Source of the DNA: CAZCZU01 sp964503475
GTDB lineage: Bacteria > Pseudomonadota > Zetaproteobacteria > Mariprofundales > Mariprofundaceae
Assembly (NCBI GenBank): GCA_964503475.1
Contig: CAZCZU010000025.1
Span: 1 to 41,121 of the forward strand
Direction: 5' to 3'
DNA: 41,121 nucleotides
The position numbers and the translations under genes are program-made. Under the pieces are notes generated by a model. The model was not told where the DNA came from, made no database searches, and was given only the letters and a program-made list of their open reading frames with translations. Shown here one piece after another: positions 7,987 through 16,540 of the stretch (the stretch's first letter is position 1; each line of letters opens with the position of its first letter).

Positions 7987-9390
7987 TCAAGGCCTCGTGT
8001 CGTTTTCCAGCAGGCTGTCCAGAAGCCTGTGATGAAGGCCATCGAAGCTGCCGTTGGAGAGAATCAGGATATGGTCGCCGGAGCGCACCTCGCCGCTGAC
8101 ATGGGCGATGATCGCCTCGACATCGGGCAGTACGGTGGCGTGCTCGCCGATGGCGCGACAGACCGCATCGACATCGAGCACCTCGTCCGGATCGAGGTTG
8201 CGCTGCGAGGGGGGGACGAAGATCACCAGATCGGCGTCACGAAGGCTGCCGGGCAGTACCTTCTGATGAATACGGCTGCGCATGGTGTTGGAGCGCGGCT
8301 CAACCACGACCCATAGGCGTTCATTATCCCCAATGCGAGCCTTCATGGCCGAGACCACGCCGCGAATCGCGGTGGGATGGTGGGCGAAATCGTCGTAGAT
8401 GTGCACGCCGTTCGCCTCGCCGACATGGGTCATGCGCCGGCGAACACCCTTAAAGCTCTTCAGTGCTTCGGCCAGGGTCGCGACCGACAGTCCGAGTGCC
8501 GTAGCAGCCGCCATCACCGCACAGGCATTGCCCACGTTGTGGCGGCCGATGATCTCCCACTCGATTTCGCAGGCCGGCTCATCCTCGTGCCAGAGGCGGA
8601 AGTGGCTACCGGAGCGATCCAGCACCTCCCACTGCCATTCGGCCTCCTCGCCGCCCTTGCGGGCGAAGCGGATGAGCGGGGTCCAGCTCCCCTCATCGAG
8701 CACATCGGCGATGTTGCCGTCGTCGGCATTGACGATGATATGGCCGCCGCCGGGGACGGTGCGGATCAGGTGGTGGAACTGGGTCTTGATCGCCTCGAGA
8801 TCGGGGAAGATGTCGGCATGGTCGTATTCGAGGTTGTTGAGGATCAGCGTGCGGCTGCGGTAGTGCAGGAACTTGGAGCGCTTGTCGAAGAAGGCGGTGT
8901 CGTATTCATCGCCCTCGAGCACGAAGTGGGGCCCTTTGCCAAGCCGGGCGCCGCCCTCGAAGTTTTCCGGAATGCCGCCGATCATGAAACCGGGGTGATG
9001 GCCGCCATGCTCCAGCACATGCGCCATCAGGCTGGCGGTGGTGGTTTTGCCATGCGTGCCGGCCACGACCACCGGATGACGCCCGGCCAGGATATATTTG
9101 CCGATGAATTCAGGGCCGGATAGGTACGGCAGCCCCTCGTTGAGGATCGTCTCCACCTCGATATTGCCCCGGCTCATGGCATTGCCGATCAGGCAGAGGT
9201 CCGGGGCGGGCTCGAGGTTGTCGCGGTCGAAGGGGTTCACATCGATCTTCAGAGCTGCCAGGTAGTCGGACATCGGCGGATAGATCCCGGCATCGGAACC
9301 GGTAACGCGCCAGCCCAGTTCGCGGGCCAGCGAGGCGATAGCGGCCATGGCGGTGCCGCAGATGCCGAGGATATGCAGATGCCGGTTCAT
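7987..9390 (-). CDS. mpl: UDP-MurNAc:L-Ala-gamma-D-Glu-mDAP ligase
   Basis: Murein-recycling ligase that attaches the recovered tripeptide L-Ala-gamma-D-Glu-meso-DAP to UDP-MurNAc. The 467 residues begin with the MurC-like Rossmann motif HILGICGTAMAAIA (6-19), differing from MurC's GIGG[SA]GMSG. The ATP loop is GTHGKTTTAS (111-120), with EGDEYDTAFFDKRSKF near 160-175 typical of Mpl, and HNVGNACA and DDFAHHPTAI later in the Mur ligase C-terminal part. It is monocistronic, convergent with the FecR-domain gene and divergent from the hydrolase-OsmC gene, 101 bases away. Presence of Mpl means the organism recycles cell-wall peptides, a trait common in gamma- and related proteobacteria. The ATG start is fixed by the conserved first strand. 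Confidence 0.95.
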   Translation of the reverse strand: MNRHLHILGICGTAMAAIASLARELGWRVTGSDAGIYPPMSDYLAALKIDVNPFDRDNLEPAPDLCLIGNAMSRGNIEVETILNEGLPYLSGPEFIGKYILAGRHPVVVAGTHGKTTTASLMAHVLEHGGHHPGFMIGGIPENFEGGARLGKGPHFVLEGDEYDTAFFDKRSKFLHYRSRTLILNNLEYDHADIFPDLEAIKTQFHHLIRTVPGGGHIIVNADDGNIADVLDEGSWTPLIRFARKGGEEAEWQWEVLDRSGSHFRLWHEDEPACEIEWEIIGRHNVGNACAVMAAATALGLSVATLAEALKSFKGVRRRMTHVGEANGVHIYDDFAHHPTAIRGVVSAMKARIGDNERLWVVVEPRSNTMRSRIHQKVLPGSLRDADLVIFVPPSQRNLDPDEVLDVDAVCRAIGEHATVLPDVEAIIAHVSGEVRSGDHILILSNGSFDGLHHRLLDSLLENDTRP

Positions 9391-9491
9391 CGCTCACTAT
9401 TCCAGCACAATGCGGCCGGATTGCAATGCATCCGCAGTGTGCCATCTTGGCGGTAAGGAACAGATGCCGAGCGACGACAAGGGAGATAGCG

Positions 9492-10736
9492 ATGCGTTCG
9501 ATCCAGCTTCAGTTTACCAATGCCGACGGCGAGCAGCTTGCCGCCACGCTCGATATGCCGATCGACGGCAGGCCACGCGCCTATGCTCTGCTGGCGCACG
9601 GCTTTACGCTGACCCGTAAACTGAAGGCCAACGTGCATATCAACCGGGCCCTGACGACGAAGGGGATCGCCGTACTGCGTTTCGATTTCACCGGCCTGGC
9701 CGACAGCGGCGGCGATTTTGCCGATACCACCTTCAGCAGCAACGTTGATGACATTGTGGCTGCAGCCCGCTTCCTGGAGGAGCATTACCAGGCACCCTCG
9801 ATTCTGATCGGCCACTCGCTGGGCGGAGCGGCGATGCTGGTCGCAGCCCGTCAAATCCCTTCGGCCGTGGCGGTGAGCACCATTGCCGCACCCTGCGATC
9901 CGGCCCATCTGCGCCATCTCTTTGCCGATCGCGAGGATGAGATCGTCGAGAAGGGGGAGACCGAGATTGTGCTTGGCGGGCGCCGTTTCACCATTACCCG
10001 CCGCTTCCTCGACGATATCAGCGATGCCGAGACCCGCAGTGCCACAGAGCAGCTCGGCAAGGCGCTGCTGATCTTCCACTCCCCGATGGATGAGGTGGTC
10101 GATATCGCCCATGCCGGGCGCATCTACCGGGCCGCCAAACACCCCAAGAGCTTCATCTCGCTCGACCGGGCCGATCACCTGCTCAGCGATGAGCGCGATG
10201 CCCGTTATGTCGGCAGTGTGATTGCCAGCTGGGCCGACAAATACCTGCCGCCGGAGACGGAGCGGCTGACCACCAACGGTTATCAGGTGGTGGTGCGCAC
10301 CGGAGCCGAGGGCTACTTCACCGAGGTGCGGGCCGGGCGCCACGCCCTGACTAGTGATGAGCCGGTCTCGTCCGGCGGCACGGGGCTGGGGCCGGGACCC
10401 TATGCGCTGCTGCTCTCGGCCCTCGGCTCCTGCACCGGCATGACCCTGCGCATGTATGCCGATCGCAAGGGGTGGCCACTTGAGGAGGTCAACGTCTACC
10501 TCAGCCACGACAAGGTGCATGCCGAGGATTGCGCCGACTGTGACAACAAGCATGCCCGCATCGACCATATCGAGCGGATGATCGATGTGCGCGGTGCGCT
10601 CGATGAGGTACAGCGCCAGCGACTGCTGGAGATCGCCGAGCGTTGCCCGGTGCACCGTACCCTGCACGGCGGAGCGATCGATGTGCGGACATCCCTGAAG
10701 GCGGATGACGATGCGGCCGCGGCAGGGCATGCTTGA
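9492..10736 (+). CDS. Bifunctional alpha/beta-hydrolase / OsmC-family protein
   Basis: A 414-residue fusion. The N-terminal half (1-255) is an alpha/beta hydrolase with nucleophile S109 in GHSLGGAA and probable acid and base D200 (SPMDEVV) and H229 (RADHLL). The C-terminal part (about 262-405) is an OsmC/Ohr-type peroxidase domain with two redox cysteines, C314 (GSCTGMTLRMYADRKGW) and C385 (ERCPVHRTL). OsmC proteins reduce organic hydroperoxides; the hydrolase could release fatty acyl hydroperoxides for it, which is inference. This architecture is known in other proteobacteria. The ATG at 9492 is chosen because the first strand begins there and GGGAGAT precedes it. The carboxylesterase gene starts three bases after its stop, so the two are one operon. 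Confidence 0.93.
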   Translation: MRSIQLQFTNADGEQLAATLDMPIDGRPRAYALLAHGFTLTRKLKANVHINRALTTKGIAVLRFDFTGLADSGGDFADTTFSSNVDDIVAAARFLEEHYQAPSILIGHSLGGAAMLVAARQIPSAVAVSTIAAPCDPAHLRHLFADREDEIVEKGETEIVLGGRRFTITRRFLDDISDAETRSATEQLGKALLIFHSPMDEVVDIAHAGRIYRAAKHPKSFISLDRADHLLSDERDARYVGSVIASWADKYLPPETERLTTNGYQVVVRTGAEGYFTEVRAGRHALTSDEPVSSGGTGLGPGPYALLLSALGSCTGMTLRMYADRKGWPLEEVNVYLSHDKVHAEDCADCDNKHARIDHIERMIDVRGALDEVQRQRLLEIAERCPVHRTLHGGAIDVRTSLKADDDAAAAGHA

Positions 10737-10739
10737 GCG

Positions 10740-11417
10740 ATGAGCAACAGCTACCTTCCCACCCTTGAGATCGAAACAGCGGCCAATCCGACCGCTGCCG
10801 TGATCTGGATGCACGGCCTGGGGGCCGACGGCCACGACTTCGAGCCGATCGTGCCGGAGCTGGGGCTGCCGGAGGGCGCGGCGATCCGCTTCGTTTTCCC
10901 GCATGCGCCGGCCATGCCGGTGACCATCAACGGCGGCTACATCATGCCGGCCTGGTACGATATCTCCGAAGGCGATCTCGGCATCGAGCATGATGAGGCA
11001 GGCATCAAACAGTCAGCGCACAGCATCCGCATGCTGATCGAGCGCGAAACGATGCGCGGCATTAAGCCTGAAAAGATCGTGCTGGCCGGTTTTTCGCAGG
11101 GAGCGGCGATGGCCCTGCATGTCGGACTGCACTATGAGGAGCGGCTGGCCGGCATCATCGCTCTATCCGGCTATCTGTTGCTGCCGGAAAAGGTGCAGGA
11201 GATTGCCGCCGCCAATCGCACCACGCCGATCCTGATGGCGCATGGCGTGCATGATCCGGTGGTGCCTTTCGGCCTTGGCGAGGCGAGCTACCGCCGCCTG
11301 CAGCAGCTGGGAGCAGAGGTGGAGTGGCACAGTTATCCGATGGAGCACCATGTCTGCGCCGAGGAGGTGCAGCAGGTGGGGAAATGGCTGAGCGGGAGGC
11401 TTGTCTCCCCCGGCTGA
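10740..11417 (+). CDS. Phospholipase/carboxylesterase (acyl-protein thioesterase fold)
   Basis: A 225-residue alpha/beta hydrolase of the carboxylesterase/lysophospholipase type (EstB, YpfH, APT-like). Catalytic triad: S119 in GFSQGAAMAL, D172 in HGVHDPVVP, and H203 in MEHHVC. The N-terminal WMHGLGADGHDF (23-34) gives the oxyanion loop, and FPHAPAMPVTINGGYIMPAWYDI (53-75) is the family signature after strand 2. There is no signal peptide. Its ATG is three bases from the stop of the hydrolase-OsmC fusion, so both products may act in related acyl-ester or lipid-peroxide turnover (inference). It ends one base before the convergent GST gene stop, leaving no room for a normal terminator. The exact substrate is unknown. 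Confidence 0.92.
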   Translation: MSNSYLPTLEIETAANPTAAVIWMHGLGADGHDFEPIVPELGLPEGAAIRFVFPHAPAMPVTINGGYIMPAWYDISEGDLGIEHDEAGIKQSAHSIRMLIERETMRGIKPEKIVLAGFSQGAAMALHVGLHYEERLAGIIALSGYLLLPEKVQEIAAANRTTPILMAHGVHDPVVPFGLGEASYRRLQQLGAEVEWHSYPMEHHVCAEEVQQVGKWLSGRLVSPG

Positions 11418-12107
11418 TTATTCCGGGGCGCAGACCTGCATGCCGGCCTTGACCGCCGGGCGTTGAAGGCAGCGCTGCACCCATGCGTTGACGTGTGGGA
11501 ATTCCTTCAGGCCCAGTTGCTCCTCCGCTTCGTAGTAAGCACTCAGGCAGTTCACCCAGGGAAAGATGGCGATGTCGGCAATCGAGTAGTCGTCGCCCAG
11601 GATGTGTGCGTTGCCGGTGAGTCGGGCATCCAGGATGCCGAGCAGGCGGCGCGATTCATTGGTGTAGCGTTCGATCGGGTAGGGATCCCTGCAGGCATCG
11701 ACAGCATATTTATAGAAGTGGCCGAACTGGCCGAACATCGGGCCAATATGGCCGACCTGGAAAAAGAGCCACTGCAGGCACTGGTTGCGGGCCATCGGCT
11801 CGGTCGGGATCAGCTTTCCGGCCTTGTCGGCCAGGTAGATCAGGATGGCACCCGACTCCATGATGGAGATCGCCTCGCCCCCCGGGCCGTTGGGGTCGAT
11901 AATCACCGGGATCTTGCCGTTGGGGTTCAGGGCCAGGTACTCCTGACAGTGCTGGTCTCCATTGCGGATATCGATGGTGTGCGCTTCGTAGGGTAGCCCC
12001 AGCTCTTCCAGCGCGATCGAGGCCTTGACCCCGTTGGGCGTATTCATCGAGAAGAGCTGGATACGCTGCGGATGTTTGGCGGGCCAGCGGGTGAATACAG
12101 GCAGCAT
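11418..12107 (-). CDS. Glutathione S-transferase family, nu-class/YfcG-like
   Basis: A 229-residue cytosolic GST-fold protein. The thioredoxin-like N-terminal domain (about 15-100) has TPNGVKASIALEELGL (23-38), the TPNG start of the active site used by nu-class enzymes such as YfcG and YghU, which bind glutathione or its disulfide and act as disulfide-bond reductases. NPNGKIPVIID (61-71) carries the cis-Pro and ES the glutathione gamma-Glu site (MESGA near 89-93). The helical C-terminal domain has DDYSIADIAIFPW. AGGAGG sits seven bases before the ATG. It is downstream of the YajG-like gene on the same strand with a 42-base gap, and convergent with the carboxylesterase gene. Function in disulfide or peroxide metabolism is inferred from class. 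Confidence 0.9.
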   Translation of the reverse strand: MLPVFTRWPAKHPQRIQLFSMNTPNGVKASIALEELGLPYEAHTIDIRNGDQHCQEYLALNPNGKIPVIIDPNGPGGEAISIMESGAILIYLADKAGKLIPTEPMARNQCLQWLFFQVGHIGPMFGQFGHFYKYAVDACRDPYPIERYTNESRRLLGILDARLTGNAHILGDDYSIADIAIFPWVNCLSAYYEAEEQLGLKEFPHVNAWVQRCLQRPAVKAGMQVCAPE

Positions 12108-12149
12108 GATGAATCCTCCTTGATACGAACGGCTGTCCAGTGGCGAGGT

Positions 12150-12719
12150 CTAGGGCTTCAGCAGGGCAGCGATATCCGGGTCGGTAAAGATGGCCTGGAT
12201 GGCATCGCCCACCGTCTCGCTGATCATCTCGCCATTGCGCTTCATCGACGGGGTGAACGCCACTTCGTAGCTGTTGTGGCTCTGCAGTTGCTTCAGCACT
12301 GTTTTGTCCCCTCGTTTTGCCTTCACGCCTATGGCGGCATCGATCGTTACATCGGAAGTGAACAGGTTCTTTTTGACACTATAGACCACCCGATTGATCT
12401 GCAGGATGAGCGTGCGCTGCGGCGCATCGGCCGCCGGGACGATGGTATAGCCCTGCTGCCTCAGGGCCCGGATGACGGCGGCGTTGACGGACTCAGCCAG
12501 GTTCCCCTGCAGCTGCAGCGGTTTTCCTTCAGTCGTGTTTCCCGGAATCGTGGAGCTTCGCCTGTCCTCGGTACGCACAAGAATGGCCGTGCCGTTGCCC
12601 TGCCAGTTGAGGCTGGCAGGTGCGGCAATATCGATTTTCGCCGCCTTGGCTTCATCGGCCAGGGCAGGTGTGGCGGCAGTCAGGGTCAGGAACAGGGTGG
12701 AGATCAGCAGCTTGCGCAT
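12150..12719 (-). CDS. YajG-like exported protein, unknown function
   Basis: A 189-residue periplasmic protein with an ordinary signal peptide (1-21, ending PALA-DE). The body resembles the YajG lipoprotein family: a long polar segment, LILQINRVVYSVKKNLFTSDVTIDAAIGVKAK in the middle (about 107-138), and a C-terminal SETVGDAIQAIFTDPDIAALL helix. Unlike YajG of E. coli it has no lipobox cysteine, so it should be soluble in the periplasm. The family's function is not established. It sits 64 bases after the cupredoxin gene, same strand, so it may be read from the copper block or independently; nothing in its composition (few Met, no Cys or His cluster) marks it as a copper protein. Confidence is good for a real exported gene, moderate for family. 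Confidence 0.75.
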   Translation of the reverse strand: MRKLLISTLFLTLTAATPALADEAKAAKIDIAAPASLNWQGNGTAILVRTEDRRSSTIPGNTTEGKPLQLQGNLAESVNAAVIRALRQQGYTIVPAADAPQRTLILQINRVVYSVKKNLFTSDVTIDAAIGVKAKRGDKTVLKQLQSHNSYEVAFTPSMKRNGEMISETVGDAIQAIFTDPDIAALLKP

Positions 12720-12783
12720 AAAGGCTCCTTAGAAGATGGGTTGCGCCGAACCTAACAAGCCGCCATGTCATGGGAAGGGGGGC

Positions 12784-13152
12784 TTATGACGCGGCGACGG
12801 TAAGCACCCCGCGGTACATCCGCATCTGGCAGGTGAAGTCGAAGCGGCCGGGTTTGTCGGGCGTGATGGTGAACTCCACCGGTTCGTTCAGCGGCAGCTG
12901 CTGCTGGATACCGAACGCCTCGAAGAGCACATACTCGGCGCAGGGCGTGGCATCCTCGCGAATAAAACGCAGCCGCAGGGTCTGGCCGACCGTGGCGCTG
13001 ATGAAGGCGGGATCGTAGGTGCCATTCTTGACCCGGATTTCGATGGTTCCCTCTGTTGTGGCTGCCGTGGAGGTGGCGGGGCGCCAGAGCCAGAACCACC
13101 AGATGATGAACCCGATCAGGGCCAGCCCGGCCAGATTGACGAGCCAGATCAT
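12784..13152 (-). CDS. Membrane-anchored cupredoxin-domain protein
   Basis: A 122-residue protein with one N-terminal membrane helix (about 3-23, no cleavage site) and a periplasmic cupredoxin fold (about 34-120). Putative copper ligands are C71 (DATPCAEYV), C108 and M110/M112 (RFDFTCQMRMYRG), the layout of small cupredoxin_1 proteins often next to copper ATPases. Its ATG overlaps the TGA of copA in ATGA, so translation is coupled and stoichiometry with CopA is likely linked. It may accept Cu(I) that CopA delivers to the periplasm and pass it to CusABC or oxidases; that is inference from context. The His of classical plastocyanin-type sites is not evident, so redox competence is uncertain. 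Confidence 0.85.
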   Translation of the reverse strand: MIWLVNLAGLALIGFIIWWFWLWRPATSTAATTEGTIEIRVKNGTYDPAFISATVGQTLRLRFIREDATPCAEYVLFEAFGIQQQLPLNEPVEFTITPDKPGRFDFTCQMRMYRGVLTVAAS

Positions 13153-15362
13153 GCGTCACCTCCCGGCCTGAACAGGCGGAGTCTGTTGGCATTGGTCACG
13201 ACGGTGACCGAGGAGGCGGCCATGGCGGCACCGGCGATGATCGGGTTGAGCAAAAGCCCCATCAGCGGATAGAGGATGCCGGCGGCGACAGGTATCCCCA
13301 GGGTGTTGTAGACGAAGGCGCCGAACAGGTTCTGCTTGATGTTGCGCAAGGTGGCACGCGAGATACGGATGGCGGTGGAGATGCCGTCGAGGCTGGAACG
13401 CATCAGGGTGATATCGGCCGACTCGATGGCGACATCGGTGCCGGCCCCGATGGCGAAGCCGACATCGGCACGGGAGAGGGCCGGAGCATCGTTGATGCCG
13501 TCGCCGACCATGCCGACCGTCTCACCTGTAGCCTGCAGTTCGGCCACCTTGTTGTCCTTATCCTCCGGCCGCACCTCGGCATAGAAATCATCGACACCGA
13601 CCATGCGGGCCACCGCCGCCGCTGTATGGCGATTGTCGCCGGTGATCATCACCACCTTCAGGCCCATGGCGTGCATGGCGGCGATGGCGGCTTTCGAATC
13701 CTCCTTCACCGGATCGGCCACGGCCAGGATGCCGATCAGGCGGCCACCGTGCGCCAGCAGCATCGGCGTTTTGGCATCTGCGGCCAGCTCATCCATCCGC
13801 ACCGTTGTCTGCTCGTCCAGGGCAATGTCATTGGCCTGCATCAGTGCGGCATTGCCGAACAGCACCGCCTCCTCCTCGACCATCGCCCGTACCCCCTGGC
13901 CGGTGATCGCTTTGAAACCGGAGGCCTCCGGCCATGCAATGTCGTGTGCCTTCGCCGCCGCGAGCACGGCTGCGGCCAGCGGATGTTCGCTGCCGGCCTC
14001 GGCCGCAGCAGCCAGGCGCAGGGCAGTGGCTTCATCCTCCGCCACCACATCGGTGACGCTCGGTTTGCCTGCGGTGATGGTGCCGGTCTTGTCGAGCACC
14101 ACGGTGGTCAGTTGCCCGGCGCGCTCCAGCGCCTCGCCGTTTCGGATCAGGATGCCGTACTCGGCCGCTTTGCCGACCCCGACAATGATCGAGATCGGCG
14201 TGGCCAGCCCCAGGGCACAGGGGCAGGCGATGATCAGCACCGTCATGGTCGTCACCAGGGCGAAGGAGAGCTGCGGGGCGGGGCCGAAGTTGACCCAGAT
14301 CAGGGCGGTGCACACAGCGATGATCAGCACGGACGGCACAAAGATACCTGCCACCTTGTCGGCCAGCCTTCCGATCCGGGGTTTGGCCGCCTGGGCGCTG
14401 CGCACCATGTTGATGATCCGGGCCAGCACCGTGTCGGCTCCGATGCGGATGGCACGGTAGAGGAAGCTGCCGCTGCTGTTCATGGTACCGCCGACCACCT
14501 CGTCACCCTCGCCCTTCTTCACCGGCATCGGCTCGCCGGTGAGCATCGATTCATCGATATGGGAGTGACCCTCCAGCAGGATGCCGTCAACCGGAATCCG
14601 CTCGCCGGGGCGCACGCGGATGGTTTCGCCCAGTCCCACCTCTTCGATCGGGATATCCTGCTCCTCGCCATTGCGCACAACGCGTGCCGTCCTGGCCTGC
14701 AGGCCGATCAGGCGCCTGATCGCCTCGTTGGTGCGGCTGCGGGCCCGCATCTCCAGCGCCTGGCCGAGATTGATCAGGGCGATGATGATCAGGGCGGCAT
14801 CGAAATAGGCGTGGCGACCCAGGGCCGGCACAATATCCGGCTTGATGGCGATCAGCATCGAGTAGATCCAGGCCGTGCCTGTACCGGTGGCGATCAGCGT
14901 GTCCATGCTGGCCTGATGATGCCTGAAGGCGTTCCAGGCCCCGACATAGAAGTGGCGGCCGGCGTAGAACATGGCCACCAGCGTGATCAGGCCAATGCCG
15001 ACCCAGATGCCGCGTGCCGTCTCCAGCTTCGGCAGGTAGCCGAAAAAGAGATCGAGGAAGAGCGGCAGCCCCACGAGGGTGGCGATGACGAACTTCTTCA
15101 TCAGCATGCGGTAGTGAGCCGCTTCCTGCCCCTGTTTGGCGGCCTCGTCTTCCATGCCTTTCATCACCGCCGCCTTGCGGCCGGTCGCCTCCACGGCCGC
15201 GATCAGGGCATCGGCATCGGCCGTGCCCTCGATCATGGCGCTGCGCTCGGCGAGATTCACGCTCGCTTTCTCCACGCCGGGCACACTGTTCAGCGCCTTC
15301 TCCACGCTGGAGACACAACCGGCGCAGTGCATGCCGTCAATCGAAAGTCGTATCGTCGCCAT
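13149..15362 (-). CDS. copA: Cu(I)-exporting P-type ATPase
   Basis: P1B-1 ATPase that pumps Cu(I) from cytoplasm to periplasm. 737 residues with one N-terminal HMA domain (GMHCAGC, C13 and C16), TGEP (275-278) in the actuator domain, the CPC membrane motif (C380-P-C382), phosphorylation site DKTGT (D424), SEHPLA in the nucleotide domain, and GDGINDAPAL before the last helices. The YN of helix 7 and MAASS of helix 8, which complete the Cu(I) site, are present. ATG 15362 is chosen: AAGGAG lies nine bases before it, while the TTG at 15371 directly abuts that site. Stop overlaps the cupredoxin start. An ATGATC-N3-GATCAT inverted repeat at 15380-15394 lies just upstream and might bind a regulator. 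Having only one HMA domain is common. Confidence 0.96.
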   Translation of the reverse strand: MATIRLSIDGMHCAGCVSSVEKALNSVPGVEKASVNLAERSAMIEGTADADALIAAVEATGRKAAVMKGMEDEAAKQGQEAAHYRMLMKKFVIATLVGLPLFLDLFFGYLPKLETARGIWVGIGLITLVAMFYAGRHFYVGAWNAFRHHQASMDTLIATGTGTAWIYSMLIAIKPDIVPALGRHAYFDAALIIIALINLGQALEMRARSRTNEAIRRLIGLQARTARVVRNGEEQDIPIEEVGLGETIRVRPGERIPVDGILLEGHSHIDESMLTGEPMPVKKGEGDEVVGGTMNSSGSFLYRAIRIGADTVLARIINMVRSAQAAKPRIGRLADKVAGIFVPSVLIIAVCTALIWVNFGPAPQLSFALVTTMTVLIIACPCALGLATPISIIVGVGKAAEYGILIRNGEALERAGQLTTVVLDKTGTITAGKPSVTDVVAEDEATALRLAAAAEAGSEHPLAAAVLAAAKAHDIAWPEASGFKAITGQGVRAMVEEEAVLFGNAALMQANDIALDEQTTVRMDELAADAKTPMLLAHGGRLIGILAVADPVKEDSKAAIAAMHAMGLKVVMITGDNRHTAAAVARMVGVDDFYAEVRPEDKDNKVAELQATGETVGMVGDGINDAPALSRADVGFAIGAGTDVAIESADITLMRSSLDGISTAIRISRATLRNIKQNLFGAFVYNTLGIPVAAGILYPLMGLLLNPIIAGAAMAASSVTVVTNANRLRLFRPGGDA

Positions 15363-15466
15363 GGCAATCAACTCCTTTGATGATCATGGATCATTTTCTG
15401 TTTGATGACCACCGGCCGTGGCCAGGATGGCACCGGAAATATGGGTCGCTGCTATAGCGGCCTCTC

Positions 15467-15919
15467 TTACTGCCCCGTGCCCATCATCGATTGCTGTTCC
15501 AGCATCTGTTCCATCATCTGCTGCATCATGTCCATGCGCCGGTTCATCCGTTGCAGGCACTGGTCGCGGTTCGTCATGCCGGAGCGCTGGTCGCGCATGG
15601 CCTGGCTTCCGCCCATCATGCCGCCGCCGTTCATCATGCCACGGTTGCTGCTGTTCTGGCCCTGCATCATGCCCATTGTTTTGTGCATCTCGCGCATATG
15701 ATCGCGCATGAGCTGCCGGCGCTGTTTGCCCGGTTTCATGTCGCGGGCCCGGTCCATCATGCCCTGCATTTTCTGCATCTGTTGCTGCATTTGATCCATG
15801 TCCATCATGGCCATGTTGCCGCACGGCATGGCGGCGCTGTCCTGTCGGTCTGCCGCATGGGCGGCCGGTGTCGCCAGCAGCAGGCTGGCCAGGAGCGGAG
15901 TGAGATAACCTGTTTTCAT
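15467..15919 (-). CDS. Methionine-rich periplasmic protein
   Basis: A 150-residue exported protein with signal peptide 1-22 (ending AHA-AD). The mature part holds roughly 33 Met in the whole chain, in MM and MxxM patterns (for example MDQMQQQMQKMQGMM at 41-55 and MDMMQQMMEQML at 129-140), plus one Cys at 33 and one at 121. Predicted mostly helical and coiled-coil-like. Such composition suits periplasmic Cu(I) binding, and the gene sits between the cytochrome c and copA genes. I recognise no named family. ATG 15919 is chosen for AGGAGG and the signal peptide; the longer frame start at 15985 adds an Arg-rich unlikely leader and runs into the cytochrome gene. Role as copper chaperone or sponge is inference. 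Confidence 0.8.
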   Translation of the reverse strand: MKTGYLTPLLASLLLATPAAHAADRQDSAAMPCGNMAMMDMDQMQQQMQKMQGMMDRARDMKPGKQRRQLMRDHMREMHKTMGMMQGQNSSNRGMMNGGGMMGGSQAMRDQRSGMTNRDQCLQRMNRRMDMMQQMMEQMLEQQSMMGTGQ

Positions 15920-15962
15920 CGTTGGCCTCCTTTTCTTGTGGTGGTTCCGGTTGGGAGTACGG

Positions 15963-16529
15963 TCATTGTAGACCCTCATCCGCATGCGTGTGTCCGTGCA
16001 GGGCGTGTTCTCCCGCCTCGCTCACTTCCGCCATGCGATCCAGTTCGCGATACTCCTTTGCACTCATCGTCTGCAGTTTTTGCAGGAAAACGACCATGTC
16101 CCAGATCTTCTCGTCGCTGTGGGTGGTACCCCAGGCGGGCATGCCGGTCATCTTCACACCGTTTTTAATGATCCAGAACAGTTCGTTGGGCTGCCAGTTG
16201 CGGGCAGCCTCCTGCAGTTTCGGCGGCCTGGGAGTCAGCCCCTGCCGGATCTCCGACTCTTTCACGCCGGGTGCGAGGTGGCAGCCGACACACATCTCTC
16301 GATAGTGATCAAAGCCCTCCATCACCCGTTGCGGACTGTTCAGATCGGGTGTCTTGATGTCACTGGCGTGGAAAGCCACCGAGCGCTGCATGGCGGTGTG
16401 CAGCAACCACTGGGTCAGCGGATGGTGGGGGCTGGAGGCCCCGACATTGATGATGCCGGAATAGAGCAGGCCGCAGGCAATCGCCGCGCCGCTCAGTGTC
16501 AGGCCGGTCAGTATTTTGATGTGGCGCAT
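15963..16529 (-). CDS. Membrane-anchored class I cytochrome c in the copper cluster
   Basis: A 188-residue monohaem c-type cytochrome. An N-terminal membrane segment (about 7-27) anchors it, the haem motif is CVGCH (C80, C83, H84) and a likely sixth ligand is Met 127 or 130 in VKMTGMPAWGTTH. The fold downstream (DEKIWDMVVFLQKL) is typical of cytochrome c of the cbb3 subunit P type. The tail has several His (EHALHGHTHADE). Position between the Met/His-rich protein (11 bases) and the Met-rich protein (43 bases) places it firmly in the copper operon. It could take electrons from Cu(I) oxidation or feed an oxidase; this is inference. Haem attachment needs the Ccm system, not in this window. Confidence 0.88.
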   Translation of the reverse strand: MRHIKILTGLTLSGAAIACGLLYSGIINVGASSPHHPLTQWLLHTAMQRSVAFHASDIKTPDLNSPQRVMEGFDHYREMCVGCHLAPGVKESEIRQGLTPRPPKLQEAARNWQPNELFWIIKNGVKMTGMPAWGTTHSDEKIWDMVVFLQKLQTMSAKEYRELDRMAEVSEAGEHALHGHTHADEGLQ

Positions 16530-16540
16530 CTTCCCTCTCC

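Noticed and set aside
9387..10991. Long minus-strand frame (534 codons) opposite the hydrolase-OsmC gene
   Set aside because: It is antisense to a gene with clear catalytic motifs; long reverse frames are expected in GC-rich DNA, and its product shows no domain.
13626..15380. 584-codon plus-strand frame opposite copA
   Set aside because: CopA has every P1B ATPase motif in the other strand; this frame has no recognisable motif.
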